Made by a program: the position numbers and the translations under genes. This document shows, piece after piece, positions 51,601 to 61,957 of a stretch of 64,000 nucleotides of DNA. The first letter of the stretch is position 1, and each line of letters starts with the position of its first letter. The DNA lies in assembly GCA_008360955.1 (NCBI GenBank), contig LUCM01009850.1, forward strand, positions 144,542-208,541, in the 5' to 3' direction. A model generated the notes under the pieces. It was not told the DNA's origin, searched no databases, and worked only from the letters and a program-made list of their open reading frames with translations. This DNA comes from Fasciolopsis buskii. Taxonomy: Eukaryota; Platyhelminthes; Trematoda; Plagiorchiida; Fasciolidae.

Positions 51601-51639
51601 GGTTTTACCAGTAGCACTGGCTTTAACGAAACTTGACAC
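48607..51639. other. Pyrimidine-rich unassigned stretch
   Basis: The plus strand is clearly C- and T-rich from 48.6 to about 50.6 kb, and long Pro/Ser/Thr-rich frames are open (48970-49242, 49489-49809, 49925-50292). This resembles the composition of the preceding CR1-like coding strand and of the possible ORF1 region near 42-44 kb (on its minus strand), so another non-LTR ORF1 is possible. I found no motif to prove it. From 50.6 to 51.6 kb composition is mixed, and the 125-codon minus frame at 51499-51122 is unrecognised. Confidence 0.35.
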
Positions 51640-52050
51640 AGGACTGGAAATCTGCTGCGTCCCAGCCTGACCGAACTGGTGATTCACTCACGGACGTATG
51701 GAATTACGGACCACTGACCTGACGAGCACCTGCAATTTGCTCGGAGCCATTAACATGGAGTGCGTGTAACTGCACCGGATGCCTCGATCTAGGATGCGCC
51801 CTGTTCCGTGTGGTTTCCTGAAACACAATTTGCTTTACATGCCTCTTCTGGACGAAGTAATTCATGGACTGGATGACGGCATGTCAGTGGATGCATACTT
51901 TCTCGGATTTCCCAGGATGTATGACTCGGTAAATCATCGGTCATGCTCCCAACGTTGCGAGCCTTTGACATATACGGCAGGCTACTGAAGCGGGTGGTGA
52001 ATGTTACATCAGAATTGGAAAATCTAGTTTGGACAGACTGAGGTCGGATC
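51640..52050 (+). pseudogene. Jockey-like RT, N-terminal part
   Basis: At about 51643-51720 a frame reads DWKSAA followed by NYGPLT, the spacing of the W(K/R)xA...NYRPVSLT landmark of non-LTR RTs. At 51831-51930 it reads LDEVIHGLDDGMSVDAYFLG, then FPRMYDSVNH; this is motif A, where relatives have FLDFxKAFDSVNH, so the catalytic aspartate is changed to G. A shifted frame at about 51955-52000 gives LRAFDIYGRLLKRVV, matching the block after motif A. The palm with FADD is not found; the sequence degrades after about 52100. The matching C-terminal half of the same family lies at 55.32-56.18 kb. Confidence 0.8.
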
Positions 52051-55000
52051 TGTCGTGCCAGAATGCAAGAGGTTTTCATTTTTTATACTTCGGTAACCAA
52101 GCTTAGGATACCAAGCTCTAGATCAGCTCAGAGTTTTGAAAAACGGTTACGAGTGTTTGGAGAGCTTGGAGCATCTGTCTACATCCGTTGCTGAACGTCA
52201 AAAATAGAAACCTACGGGTTGAGATTAACTAACTTTGGCTTGCTAGTGCTGGAACGTCGATAGATCTGGGACAGTGTGGCAAAAGCTTTTAGGGTGATTG
52301 AAGTTCCAAGCGGAATTATTTCGAAGGCCTTGTTTCACGAAGCACTTGACTTCGGAATCAGGAGAAATGGAACGATATCGATAAAGCCCCGCTCTTGGTT
52401 GACAGTCTGTTATGGTCGATGACCAGTCCAAGGTTTACGGAACCCCGGACTTCATTCTTGCTATTACTTTCCTAAAAGACTCTGTCCTTTTCTCAACATT
52501 TCAAAATTGACGTTATTTCAAATATTGCGGGGTCGAAAATGTTTATGTCCGGGAAAAGATTCGTAAAAATTCGTTCTGTGATTGACTATTCCACATATAG
52601 AGCTCACTTGAACCATGACTTGTGTTGGTGGGTCACCAATAAACGCGCGGCAGTACTCAGTGTTCGTCTTCTCTCTTCCGCTGGCGGGCTGGGCTAGCAA
52701 TTCGTATTTCGCGCCGCCGATTGTTCCGTGTGGCTGCTCATTCAAAGGAGAAGCGGATCTCTCCCATTCGTTGTGCGACTACGGGCCTTGAGTCTTGAGC
52801 CCGAAAATTTTGTGTTTTCAACCTCTGTGTGTGTTCGTGTCCTACTAGGCCACAGGCTGTGTATTTGCTCCTGTGATATCGTACGTCGCGAGTACTTGTG
52901 TCTTGTGCCTCAGTGTGTGCATAGACCAACCAAACTCGGCGACCTAACACAGTCAGTTCGCAAATATCCAGTAAAAGAGTGGTAATTGGGTGGAGCAAAT
53001 TGTCCAAAGGCGCCGTTGTGACACAAGGCATTAACGTAATAAAGGTAGTGACCTGGAGAAATTCAGTATTCATTGACGTAAACGATCTACAAATTTTGGT
53101 AGTATAATCGGTCTGGAACTCCCACGGAGCAGTAATTCTCTCGCAATGAGGCAGAGGTAGGTTGTTCAAAGCCACACACCTGCTGAAAAGACAGCAACAC
53201 TTAGATACCAAGGGTACCACAAGGAAAATAGCTCATGCAGAAGGGAATGGCCATTTCTGTGCATACCACCGGAATGATTGTGGGCACCCCGTGAAATACC
53301 ATTTTCAAAGTTCGCTTGATCGTCCGAAAAATACGCGTGTTAGAAATAAATAAATCATATCTAAAAATCTTCATGGCCCACTCGTGTGCCGCCTTCGCGA
53401 ATTCGGGACGCCATTTTGCTCTGTCGTGGATCAAGGCGCGTTTTTCTTTTCGCGCTCGATGGGCTTTGACCTTCGGCTCTCAATCTACCATCTACTGGTC
53501 CAGCACTTGAATTATGTAATTTTGCAAAATTTGATGGTTGTTCAATTCACTGCCGCAGAAACTAGTAGATCAGCTGCATTTTAACTTGGGGTTCACATCA
53601 ATTTGACTAAACATTGCTCACCTATCCGATATCGAAAACTTAAATCAATCGAATCAACTCATTTTGACGATGTAGTTATCGGACTAACAAAAGTGGATGA
53701 AAATCACTTGAGCTTGAACAGGAAGTAATTCGCCTCCTGGTTATGGTGAATATTTGAAGGTAAGATTTGCAAATTCATTCAATAATGGATCATCGGCTTG
53801 TTTTGTGCACATAAATTTTATGAATACCAGCATGTCTAAGCCAGGCATTTCTGAATTAGGGACATTGCTGTAGTCGGCTGGGAACGTGAAGCTGACCGGC
53901 AAGAAAATCCTTAGGGTGAATTTTTCGGGTCCAGAGTTGACTGTTATAGAGAGCGATTTATTTAACTGACATACTGTTGCTGAGGCAGAGCCAGGAGGGC
54001 ACTGTAAGGGTGCATAACGTTTGCGCCTTAAGTCTGTTGCAACACAGCACGCCAGATACTAAAACGATGTTTGCATAGCCCCTCAGGATTGCCAAACTCT
54101 TGGATTCCGGCGGCAATCCAATGCTGATTGAAGCATTGCCGATGTAGATAAACAGAAATTTCAACGAAACGCTTATGAGAGGCGTTCGTTGAAACTTCAA
54201 CTCCTCTTACATCATTCACCGTGCGGAGTGTGGGAGCGACTAAGTAGACCCAGTTGGGGAATTTCCAATGTGCGACCTGGAATGCTGTGCACAAAACTGG
54301 TCCCCCTTTTTCAAAGGGACGTCGCTTGCTTTAAATAAAGGCAGCGATTTTTCACGCAAATGGTTGAGGAACAGGGCAGAAGACAATGCGATCAACAACT
54401 CCACGAATTAGATCTCTTCTCGGTAGTGAGAAGGACACTCCCCAGTTATTTAATGGAGGTCTCGAAGGCCGTAAATTGCTTGCCGGATCTTGGCTCGGAC
54501 GGCGTATATCAGGACTAAATAGACCGTCTCACAGGCAGCCATGAACGGAAGCTTGCAAAAGCACAATGTAGGTCGTTGTTCAAGTCGCACTTCTTTCGTA
54601 ATTGGGTCGTAAATATGTAGAAACGACGTCCTAGGGACCTGATAGTCATGTGGAGTGCTGTTTTGCCTAAGAAGGTGTTGGGTGGAAAGCGGCATACCGT
54701 TCGTCCTGAGGTAGGGCACTAAGGGGTAATGCGTTGCTAAGTTTTTGAATACGCATTCCACTATCCCTGATTTAAAGCTGCGGCGCCGGGGACCGGTCAA
54801 GATGACTTGAGATAGTCTTTTTACTGGAAGTGAAGCCCACTGAAATGGACGTGAAAGAGGTGCATGCCCAACCGGAAGGAATAAAATCAGAAGAAATCCG
54901 GACACTCGAACGGCGCCGACCAATACATGTCGTGTGAAAACTGAACTGAAAAGAACAGCCAGAAGACTGTGGGAAATATTTTAAATTCTTCCCCTCGTCA

Positions 55001-55319
55001 CCAATGGATCGCTCCAGAATGGTTTCCGAAGAGAGGTCTAGGGCATCCCTGAGATCTTGTTCTAATACCGTTGGGATGGTATCCCAGTGGAGCGCACTCA
55101 TTGAAAAAATCTTATCGTCAGGGAGAAAGTCCATTTTTGAGAGCAAACTAGAAGTCAACTTGAGACTAATGGACTGGTCTCCTAGCTGAACCTTAAGCGC
55201 ATCAGCATAGGGCAACTATTCCCCTTCTATTCAGCTTCTTGCCGCCTATCTAGCTTTGCACCAACAGTAGTGTGTTAATGCCCAGTTGCCACGAAGTGGA
55301 TGCCAATCCTTCCCCAGCT
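52051..55319. other. Unassigned 3.3 kb between two halves of a jockey-like RT
   Basis: The middle of the RT (palm with FADD) should lie here if the two halves belong to one insertion, but the distance is several times too long, so something else has probably been inserted. Long minus-strand frames (53220-52738 with 160 codons, 54923-54450 with 157, 55215-54772 with 147) are open. They do not resemble RT, integrase or a transposase I know. The 157- and 147-codon frames overlap in different frames, so at most one can be coding. Confidence 0.35.
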
Positions 55320-56396
55320 TCTCTCCTTTATGATCGGTGATCCCCAATCTAGACTGAAAGTATAGTTTAAAAACCCGGTCAAGAAAGCATGACGTGCTTT
55401 ACGCCACTTTAAGAGGATCTAGGGGGCCCAACGTTCTTTTGCCGTTGTTCAAGGCATTTACTAGATCACACTTGGAATACTGTGTCCAGGCATGATTACC
55501 GTATTCGGCGAGAGATGGAAAAATACTGGAACAGGTTCAGCGTGTTTTTGCGGGGTGATTAAGATATTTGAGGCATATGGGATATGAGAAGAGGCTGAGG
55601 GTGCTCGGCTTGTACTCCTTGGAAAGACAAAGGGAGGGAGGTGACTTAGTACAGGCCTTTAATATCATTAATGGTCTGACCGTAATACGGGGTCACCGGG
55701 GCGCCCTATTCCAGATGCGCGGGAAAGATGTACTAAGAGGAAATGAGGAAACCATTGTGTGAGAACACGTATAGAAGTGAGGGGCCTAACGCGAATCTCG
55801 TATTACGTTTTGCTTGCCCTTCACCCTTGTGACCATTCGTGCGACACTTGCTCGGCTCCGCATGACTGCAATACTGGCAACCCTGACACTCGACCGGTGC
55901 AAGGAAAAGACAGTCGGAAGCGGTAGCAATTTGAGTGTATTTTGACAGGAGTGTGGGACTAGAGCGTGTGTGAGCAACGCAAAATTGGCGACCGCGCTTG
56001 GCGGTCAACGTTCGGTTATACAAGCTAGCCGCAGGAACAAATCCATTTTCCGCTACACACGTAACCACCAGGTTGAGGATCAAATCGTTTGCCATACGAG
56101 TGATGAATAGCTGGAATAAGTTGCCGATGGAAGTGGTTGAGGTGGGATCAGTGGGCGAATTCGAAGGGAGGCTAGACAACTAATGGCTATTTCTGTTTGG
56201 AGAGGCCAGTGTGTGAATTGTGGGGCTGAGGAGAGGAAAGCATCTCATTAATTGTTTCTCCCCCTAAAGGAAACGAAGAGGCTTGCCACCCTCCTGTTGT
56301 CGAAGCACTGTCTGGTTTAATGAGCTCTCGGTGCATGGACCTGGACGGTCAGGAATCTCGTCGTATAGTTCTGTAATTTAGCTGGAGCTGGAACTG
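55320..56396 (+). pseudogene. Jockey-like RT, C-terminal part and 3' end
   Basis: The frame from 55376 reads LLPLFKAFTRSHLEYCVQA, then ARDGKILEQVQRVF, then YEKRLRVLGLYSLERQREGG, then DLVQAFNIINGL. This is the thumb/connection region of jockey-like RTs (VRP.LEY..Q.W.P...D...LE.VQR...), broken by two stops. After a stretch without RT match (about 55765-55990), 56000-56180 reads FAIRVMNSWNKLPMEVVEVG, the family's terminal R(V/F)..WN.LP..VV block, ending at a stop at 56183. The following 200 bp end in the dispersed repeat shared with 45.17 kb. The 225-bp non-matching block is open on the minus strand and looks like an insertion. Confidence 0.87.
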
Positions 56397-57539
56397 GGAA
56401 CTTCAAGTATGCGCTACACCAGTGGTGTCTGTGCTTGCCGTTGATATCATGCTTCTGGGTGCTGTGCTTCCTCGGTTGTGGATCGAAAGTTAATAATGTG
56501 CTGTTTGTGCTAATCGAAAGGGTTTATGTTAAAGTTGGAAGGTTTTAGTTTCCAACCCAAGGTTTTGTAATGCAAAGTTTAAGATTACTGGATTCCCTTG
56601 GGTTCCTCTCTATTGTTGCGTTTATGCACATTCGTCTTCGCTGTTTCTACGATTATAAAACTGGTATGTAATGACTGTCTTTAGACCGACAACCATTCTT
56701 GACAGCGCGGTGGTCGCTATAGACGTTCGAATTCCGACCCTCTTATCTCTTCGGAGCACATTCTTTGCCCCGCACCCTTTTTCTGAGACATGCAACTTGG
56801 ACTGTAAAAGTTTGAGTGGCATAGAACTTATTTATGTTCTATTGGATCATTTTGTTGACGACCCAGACGATAGCGGGTTGCGGTCTACTATAGTACATCC
56901 GGTCAGATCGGTAGATCTGTGGTTCGAATCTCAAACCTTTGAACTAAGAACATCAAAACTACAAGTGTTTATCTCGTGCACTGAAAACCTCATCCATCGA
57001 TGTTTTGTATCGAGGAGATTCACACTTATAATTACCGCCCTGCCATTCAATCAACATCTGCATGATAACTTTAGGCTGCCGCCATGGGGAATTTTTACAA
57101 GTCGTTGCACCCCTGTCCAAGCTACCGGTAGGAAAGCATTGTGGGTGAAGCGGTCCGTAAACCTGACGACTCGCTTGCCAAAAATCAGCAGCGACTTGTT
57201 TATGCTAAGGCGACCATTTTAAAGCACAGTTTCAGCGCCTGGCCCTCCTGTAACTGTTCCGGCACGTCTTTCGCGGGCTACCGCAACAGACCCACCCCCT
57301 CGGACAGAGATCCATAAAGGAGTACAAGCCTAAAAACGTAAAATTGTTGGGATGGGTTGATCTTTGCTTTGTTTAAAAACAGATTAATTGGACTGATCAG
57401 AGGAGGTCTGGTACTCAGAAAGTTCTCTTCGTGGGGAGGGGAGATGGAAATCGATTGTTATTCTCATCTTTAGGGGCAGTGAACACACTAATCCTAGGCG
57501 TCAAAGCCTCTTTCCTCCATCATTTCTCACAGGTTGTAT
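56397..57539. other. Unassigned, includes a 183-codon ATG frame
   Basis: The frame 56671-57222 on the plus strand starts with ATG and runs 183 codons, the longest ATG-led frame in the window. It is rich in Leu, Ser, Thr, Arg and Phe and shows no transmembrane or catalytic motif I recognise. It lies directly upstream of an RTE RT, where the linker between endonuclease and RT would be, but no RTE landmark was found in it. Chance openness in old transposon sequence is plausible. Confidence 0.3.
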
Positions 57540-58620
57540 AACACGTGAAGAGCAAACTCGCAAGAAACACGGTTTCGTGCCGATCATGGGTGCATCCGGT
57601 GAATCTTCACTCTCCGACACCGTTTTACCTTCCAAAGGCCAACCATCCATGTGTTATTAGACATTCACTCAGCCTCGACCCCGATTGATTGGTCTACATC
57701 ATGGCAGTGTTTCTTAAGGAATGGAGTACGTGAGGAGCATGTGTCGGTTCTCTGAGGTTTTCACCTTCATAATTCAAGTCAACTTAATGCCTGTAACCCC
57801 TTTTCGGCGCCCGTTGCTGTTTCCAGCGAAGCGCAATAAAGTTGCCTTATATTCCTACTTTACCTTTTTCTTAGGGGATGTTCTACAGAACGGCGGTGCA
57901 GTTGAGCTCCCTCCAGCGACCGAGTTTTAGGCGCGGAATATTCCGATGCTCTCATCTTGCTCAGTGACAATACACAGGCACTTCAACACGCTTTGGACCG
58001 CTTGACGATTAAGGTGTCTGTGACGCGGTATGTAATTTTTGCTTTCAAAATGCGAGGTATTTCTTCAAGACTGGCTAGAGCCTGTGCTTTCATTCGCCTT
58101 GTGTTGGTCAGTTGCAGATACTCCATAACTTTAAGTACCTTAGGGGTCTGGTTAAGCCTGAAGGAGGTGCGATGGCCAGCGAGCCTTTCACGAACCTGCG
58201 ACATGGTGGCATCACCATGACATTCGGCTCCTCCTCGATGCAGTGCTACTGTTCGCAGTATTCTCTTTACACTTGCGACTTCAGGTTGAGGGGGCCTACC
58301 TACTCCACTGATTCAGCAACCGGTATCTTCTGAGCGTTGCTGGATTCTGGTGGGAACATCAGGTGCACGATGAGGACGTGCGTCATCGTGTGTTGGGCGC
58401 GGAAAGTCATCCTCTCATTCAGGAAATCGTCCTGCATGGCTTTCGGTGGCTTGGATACGTTTTGCGCGGGACTGTCTAACTTATGCCCCTTTGTTCCCTT
58501 TTCGCACCTGCTACGGAAGGATGGATGGTCCGTGACTGTTCGGAAACAACAGCAGAAAGTTGGGAGGTCGATCCAGAATAGTACGCATTACTTAACTATT
58601 AAAGTAATAAAAAGTTGAAA
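57540..58620 (+). pseudogene. RTE-type non-LTR reverse transcriptase
   Basis: A multiply shifted frame gives the RT landmarks in order. FRADHGCIR.IFTLRH (about 57575-57625) matches GFRPGRGCIDQIFTLR. RPTIHVLLDIHSASTPIDWS (57636-57695) is motif A with its aspartate kept. RVLGAEYSDALILLSDNTQA (57920-57985) is the YADD region, in which YADD has become YSDA, losing the second catalytic aspartate. SKCEVFLQDWLEPV (58046-58087) follows. GFWWEHQVHDEDVRHRVLGA (58339-58401) and FRWLGYVLRG (about 58430-58470) are C-terminal blocks. It stops short of the usual C-terminus. The last 45 bp resemble the minus-strand RTE 3' end at 60.60 kb, so the two belong to one family. Confidence 0.85.
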
Positions 58621-59477
58621 TAAAGAAGCAACAACCGTATAATTGATGTATAGCGAAGACTAAACGGAAGTTGGAGTCAATCAACCTGACGTTCTTCCCC
58701 ACTGGGTAAAACTGTCAGCTCCAACGTTACTGTATAGGTTTGTGTAGGGGAGAGGGTATTCTCGAAATGTGTAGCAGTTGATTTAGACATCTCTGCTTCG
58801 CAAACCGTACGCACGAGTTCTTTGTTGTGGCGTGAGCATGTCGGAAACGGTGTCGAGTGTAGTGTTGAGAGTTATCAGTTTGTCTGACTTGTTTCTAATG
58901 TTTTGGCGGAGGGGATTCCTGATCCAGAAATGTCGCTCGCCGAAGCCACACTTTGTAGAGAGACGTTTTCTTCTTTGTCATTGGACAGATTTACAAAGGC
59001 ATAGTGTGGTCCGCAGTTGATGAGCTTGACTTCTTCAACCAGCGGGTCAAATTTGAAGGGTCGGTCCATTCTTCTAAGTAGCACGGAACCAGGAACCGTT
59101 ATCCAGTTTGGTACAGAGGTTCAGGTGATTAATCTCCGAGGAAAGTGGAACAGTTTGATGTAGTGCAAGGTTAGCAGCTGTACACAGCAATGAGCTGATG
59201 GGGTAACAGGCGTCAGGAAGGGCAGCTTCCCATTGTGAAAGAGGAAGACCCCTAACTCTGAGGGCTAGGGATATGGCCCTCCAAAGGGTGTCGTTTAGGT
59301 GTCCGACTTGGTCATTTTTGGGGGGATTGTAGGAGGTAGTGTGGCTAAGAGCCACACTTGTCTCTTAGGTACTCGGATAGCTCAGTCGATTTGAAGCTCG
59401 TCTCGCGATCGCAGTGTTTGTACGACAGCATATTGAATAGTGGGTACATGTTATTAATAGGAGGTTGAATGTTTTCA

Positions 59478-59693
59478 TGAAATAATTCACCATGTGATAT
59501 CATCGTTCAATTCGCCATTAAGAAACCATGGAAGAAGCTGTTTCATCCTTGTTAGAATTCAAGAGTGCATGTCCACCGAGCCCGAACTGGGACGCTGATG
59601 ATTCCTAACAAGGATGAAACAAATATACAGTGCTTACATGGTTTCTCACTAGTGAGTTGAGCGATGATATCACGTTGAGAATTATTTCATATC
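59478..59693. repeat. Foldback block inside the integrase relic
   Basis: The segment starts with atgaaataattc and ends with gaattatttcat. The arms 59478-59556 and 59604-59693 are inverted copies of each other, matching at roughly three quarters of positions, with a 16-base perfect tract (gtttcatccttgttag, 59540-59555, against 59605-59620). The centre is about 48 bp. On the minus strand it separates two parts of the integrase core that should be adjacent, so it looks like a MITE-like insertion. One arm is also present at the end of the inverted integrase copy, up to 63453. Confidence 0.65.
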
Positions 59694-59891
59694 GAATTTT
59701 GTGAAGAGTTGACTGAGGCACGTGATGACGGTGAAGAAGTGCATTTCGAACAGGAAAACGCGAACAGAATGCGCGAGTACTCATCAATGACAATCGGGAT
59801 ATGACGTTACGGGACGTCGTAGGTAGCGGACTCTTGAAGTCAATCCTCAGCCTTTCGAACGGTAATGTTGCTTTGACTAGATGTCTAGGGG
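59618..59891 (-). repeat. Left arm of a perfect 274-bp inverted repeat
   Basis: By direct base-by-base comparison this segment is the exact reverse complement of 63180-63453. Toward the integrase zinc region the match continues for about another 80 bp (59892-59971) at roughly 89 percent. On the other side identity stops at 59617. The segment contains integrase core sequence plus one arm of the foldback block. Confidence 0.95.
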
Positions 59892-60331
59892 TTGTTCGAT
59901 TTTTGCACAGCAGTCGCGTCGCGCAATCATACTTTTAGTTTCCACCATGGAGTGGGGCAAGTTCTTAGTTCGGACATATATATTATATGCCGGCTTGGAA
60001 ACAGGTATGATGCCAGAGCAACATGTAAACGGAACCACACAGAAGGGGAACAAATAAGAGGATGAAGACAACGAAGCAACCGATTTTTCATTGTATGCGT
60101 TTTGTGATGTTTTCGTTGTTTTCGGATGCATTTTTAAGGGGGATGAGTTTGACAGACAAGCCACACAGTATTCGCGCCAATGGCTTGGGCTCTGAACCGT
60201 ATCCCCTAGTGTCTCCAACTAAAATCAACCCTCCTATCTTGGGCCCAACCAAAAAATGAATAAAAAAGAAAGCAATAAAGATTAAAGGAATAACGTTTGC
60301 TTTGCATGCTTTCATTGCATTTTCTGCTTTC

Positions 60332-60353
60332 TTTTTTTTTTTTGGGGGGGGGG
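60332..60353 (-). repeat. T12-G10 tract, likely 3' tail of a minus-strand RTE element
   Basis: Twelve T are followed by ten G on the plus strand, which is C10A12 on the minus strand. It lies about 36 bp past the stop of the minus-strand RTE C-terminal frame. RTE elements have very short 3' UTRs and end in simple A-rich repeats, so this fits an element 3' end. The C run before the A run is unusual. Confidence 0.6.
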
Positions 60354-60379
60354 TTAGGTACTACTGAAGAGTATTTACG

Positions 60380-60605
60380 CCATTGAGTTCAGTACTGACT
60401 CATATCGGCAAGCGTCTCCGACAAAAAATGGTCATCTAGGAGCCAGCCAGTCATGGTCGGAAAGCCGCGCCGCCCCTTCCAATGTCGTGTTAATTGACTT
60501 CCTCGCAATACATCTATCATCAGGGCTTTCCCTTTCCATTTCAAACCTTGTACGATTTTGCTAGTTGAGTAAAGCGTACCATTCTGAACCGACTTCTCCA
60601 TTCAT
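60380..60605 (-). pseudogene. RTE element C-terminal end, minus strand
   Basis: The minus-strand frame ends with GFPTMTGWLLDDHFLSETLA and then DMSQY before a stop at 60389. This matches the last block of RTE RTs (LPGWG.RD....WLETL.DMA). Its upstream 45 bp (60601-60560) resemble 58563-58605, the tail of the plus-strand RTE RT, so the two fragments overlap slightly and together would cover the C-terminus of one family. The fragment is open for 70 codons but contains no catalytic part. It is followed on its own strand by the C10A12 tail. Confidence 0.75.
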
Positions 60606-60619
60606 CCTCCTACCTTCTA

Positions 60620-61240
60620 TTGTCATGTCCGAGCATTTACGCATCAGATTACTCGACCTGGATCGTTACCTGCACCGGGACAAATTCGATACCGACATCA
60701 ATGTTTCCAATGCGCCAAAACACTGAACTTACTGGTTACGGGCCTTCAACGCTTTTCTGAAACGGGTGGAAGCCGATGAGGCCGACAATTTGTACATGTT
60801 CATTGATTTCCTCTCCAGAAGTATACGGACCTGTTTCTGAATGTTGAACTTTAGATGGCGCTGCTAAGACGCCACAGTCCTTATGCGTTCGTCCCAGGAA
60901 TTGATTATTTGCTTGTTGCCTTCTTGTGACGCTGAAACAAGAAACCGAGTAGACTGTTGACCGGTGCGTACAAAACATCAAAGCGTACGCAAAGACTTGT
61001 GACTTCCGATCAGTCTCTGCCGAGGAATGCCGTGACGTACTCTATTCGAATAAGACACTCGGAACAGCCCACATAGATTTTTAAACGGTATGCAATACTG
61101 CTAGGCAACTGGAGGCTGTTCAAAAACAATCAAAGTCGTATGCCACCGAGGATGTTCCGTGTTGTACTTCCCAAATGAATCGCGTCCCTGCTCCGCCGTC
61201 TGCTAGTCCGCCAAGCGAACTGAAGCTAACCGTGGCTGTT
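60620..61240 (+). pseudogene. Gypsy relic 3: gag
   Basis: In shifting frames the segment reads DKFDTDINVSNAPKH, a stop, then YWLRAFNAFLKRVEADEADN (about 60680-60790), and later KTCDFRSVSAEECRDVLYSN and KSYATEDVPCCTS (about 60990-61170). These resemble the capsid part of the gag of this gypsy family, which packages element RNA in particles. The CCHC zinc knuckles expected just after are not present; the sequence passes straight toward the protease, which suggests a deletion around 61.2 kb. The link to known gag proteins is from memory of family motifs and is less certain than for pol. Confidence 0.7.
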
Positions 61241-61399
61241 GTATATTAGGAGAGCTGTTATTTCTGCAGCTCCCCCAAACATCATCGTTCTAAGTGCTCC
61301 GCTAAAACTGCTGTTTTTAAAGCGTGAGGAAGAAGAGTCATTTCCTGCGACCATGCAAGTCGAGACTAAACGTATGACCGTCACGTCTTCCGTCTGCTC

Positions 61400-61957
61400 G
61401 CTACTATCTTCTCTACTGACCGCTGCGCTTCCTTGTCTGTCTCGGGGAGCTGCTCGCCTATACGTAAGCGATGTAGAACTGCAAGCACTCATAAACACCT
61501 GGAGTTCCGATAGTTACATCTCGCAATTGGTCGTATACTCCCATCACTGGGAGGTTCTGCCGTGCGATTCACAAATAACTACGGGATCCACTTCTGCCGT
61601 ATGCCATCACCGAATATTGCATGCCAACCATTCGCTACCAAAACGTGTCCTACGAAAATGTCAAACTTTCCATCACGAGCAACCTCCGCTAATAAATTGC
61701 TTGGCCAGGGCTTCCTCGGACTGCATGAGAAAGTTGGAATACCGTTTGGCGGCAAACGCGGTAAGCCTCTGCTGCGCGGTCTGGATGTTGTCAACGTGCA
61801 GTCGCCTCCGTCGTTTGCCCACCTGTCGCCTGACTGCAAGCCCATCGTCACCAAGTTTAGCAGGCTCTCTGGTGAGAATGAACACTTTATTCGTTCCGAA
61901 ATCCAGCGTCTCTTGAAACACGTATCTCCCTACAGTCTAATTCCCCTTGGAGAGTAA
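61400..61957 (+). pseudogene. Gypsy relic 3: aspartic protease and linker
   Basis: The frame at 61465-61520 reads VELQALINTWSSDSYIS. This matches the retroviral-type protease active site AL(I/V)D(T/S)GSSxSFI, but the catalytic DTG is changed to NTW. In the next frame LGQGFLGLHEKVGIPFGGKR (61701-61760) matches the ILGxDFL end of the protease, and SPDCKPIVTKFSRL (61826-61867) with ENEHFIRSEIQRLL (61876-61917) is the linker before RT. The protease would cut the gag-pol polyprotein; the altered active site and at least one frameshift mean it cannot. Confidence 0.85.

Larger units (their letters stand above)
58870..59975 (-). pseudogene. Ty3/gypsy integrase relic, minus strand
   Basis: On the minus strand from 59975: VRTKNLPHSMVE and CCAKIEQPLDI are the end of the zinc-binding region. 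VIDEYSR (about 59790) carries the first core aspartate context, then TVITCLSQLFTKFDM after a frameshift. A foldback block of about 215 bp intervenes (59693-59478). The core resumes with NMLSYKHCDRETSFKSTELS (about 59437-59378; family Y.HSDRG), then TSYNPPKNDQVGHLNDTLWR and LPLSQWEAALPDA (59345-59210). The C-terminal block is LLRRMDRPFKFDPLVEEVKL (59080-59020). The domain order is complete but stops and shifts are present. The region 59618-59891 is repeated exactly in inverted orientation at 63180-63453. Confidence 0.88.

Noticed and set aside
54450..55215. Overlapping minus-strand frames of 157 and 147 codons as genes
   Set aside because: They overlap in different frames, have no recognised domain, and lie in old transposon territory.
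56880..56960. tRNA-like sequence around ggttcgaatc
   Set aside because: The T-loop-like string is good, but the T stem pairs poorly, no A box lies at the right distance, and the rest does not fold as a tRNA.
59380..59430. tRNA-like A box (tagctcagtcg)
   Set aside because: No B box follows, and the bases lie within the reading frame of the minus-strand gypsy integrase (HCDRETSFKSTELS region), which explains them better.
59605..59793. Conserved 62-codon protein shared by 59793-59605 (-) and 63278-63466 (+)
   Set aside because: The frame is identical in both places only because the DNA is a perfect inverted repeat. The true integrase reading shifts frames across it, so the shared frame is not evidence of a gene.
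61239..61916. A single 225-codon protein
   Set aside because: It has no ATG start and only its middle matches a gypsy protease. The family homology continues in a different frame, so the long frame is partly out-of-frame sequence.
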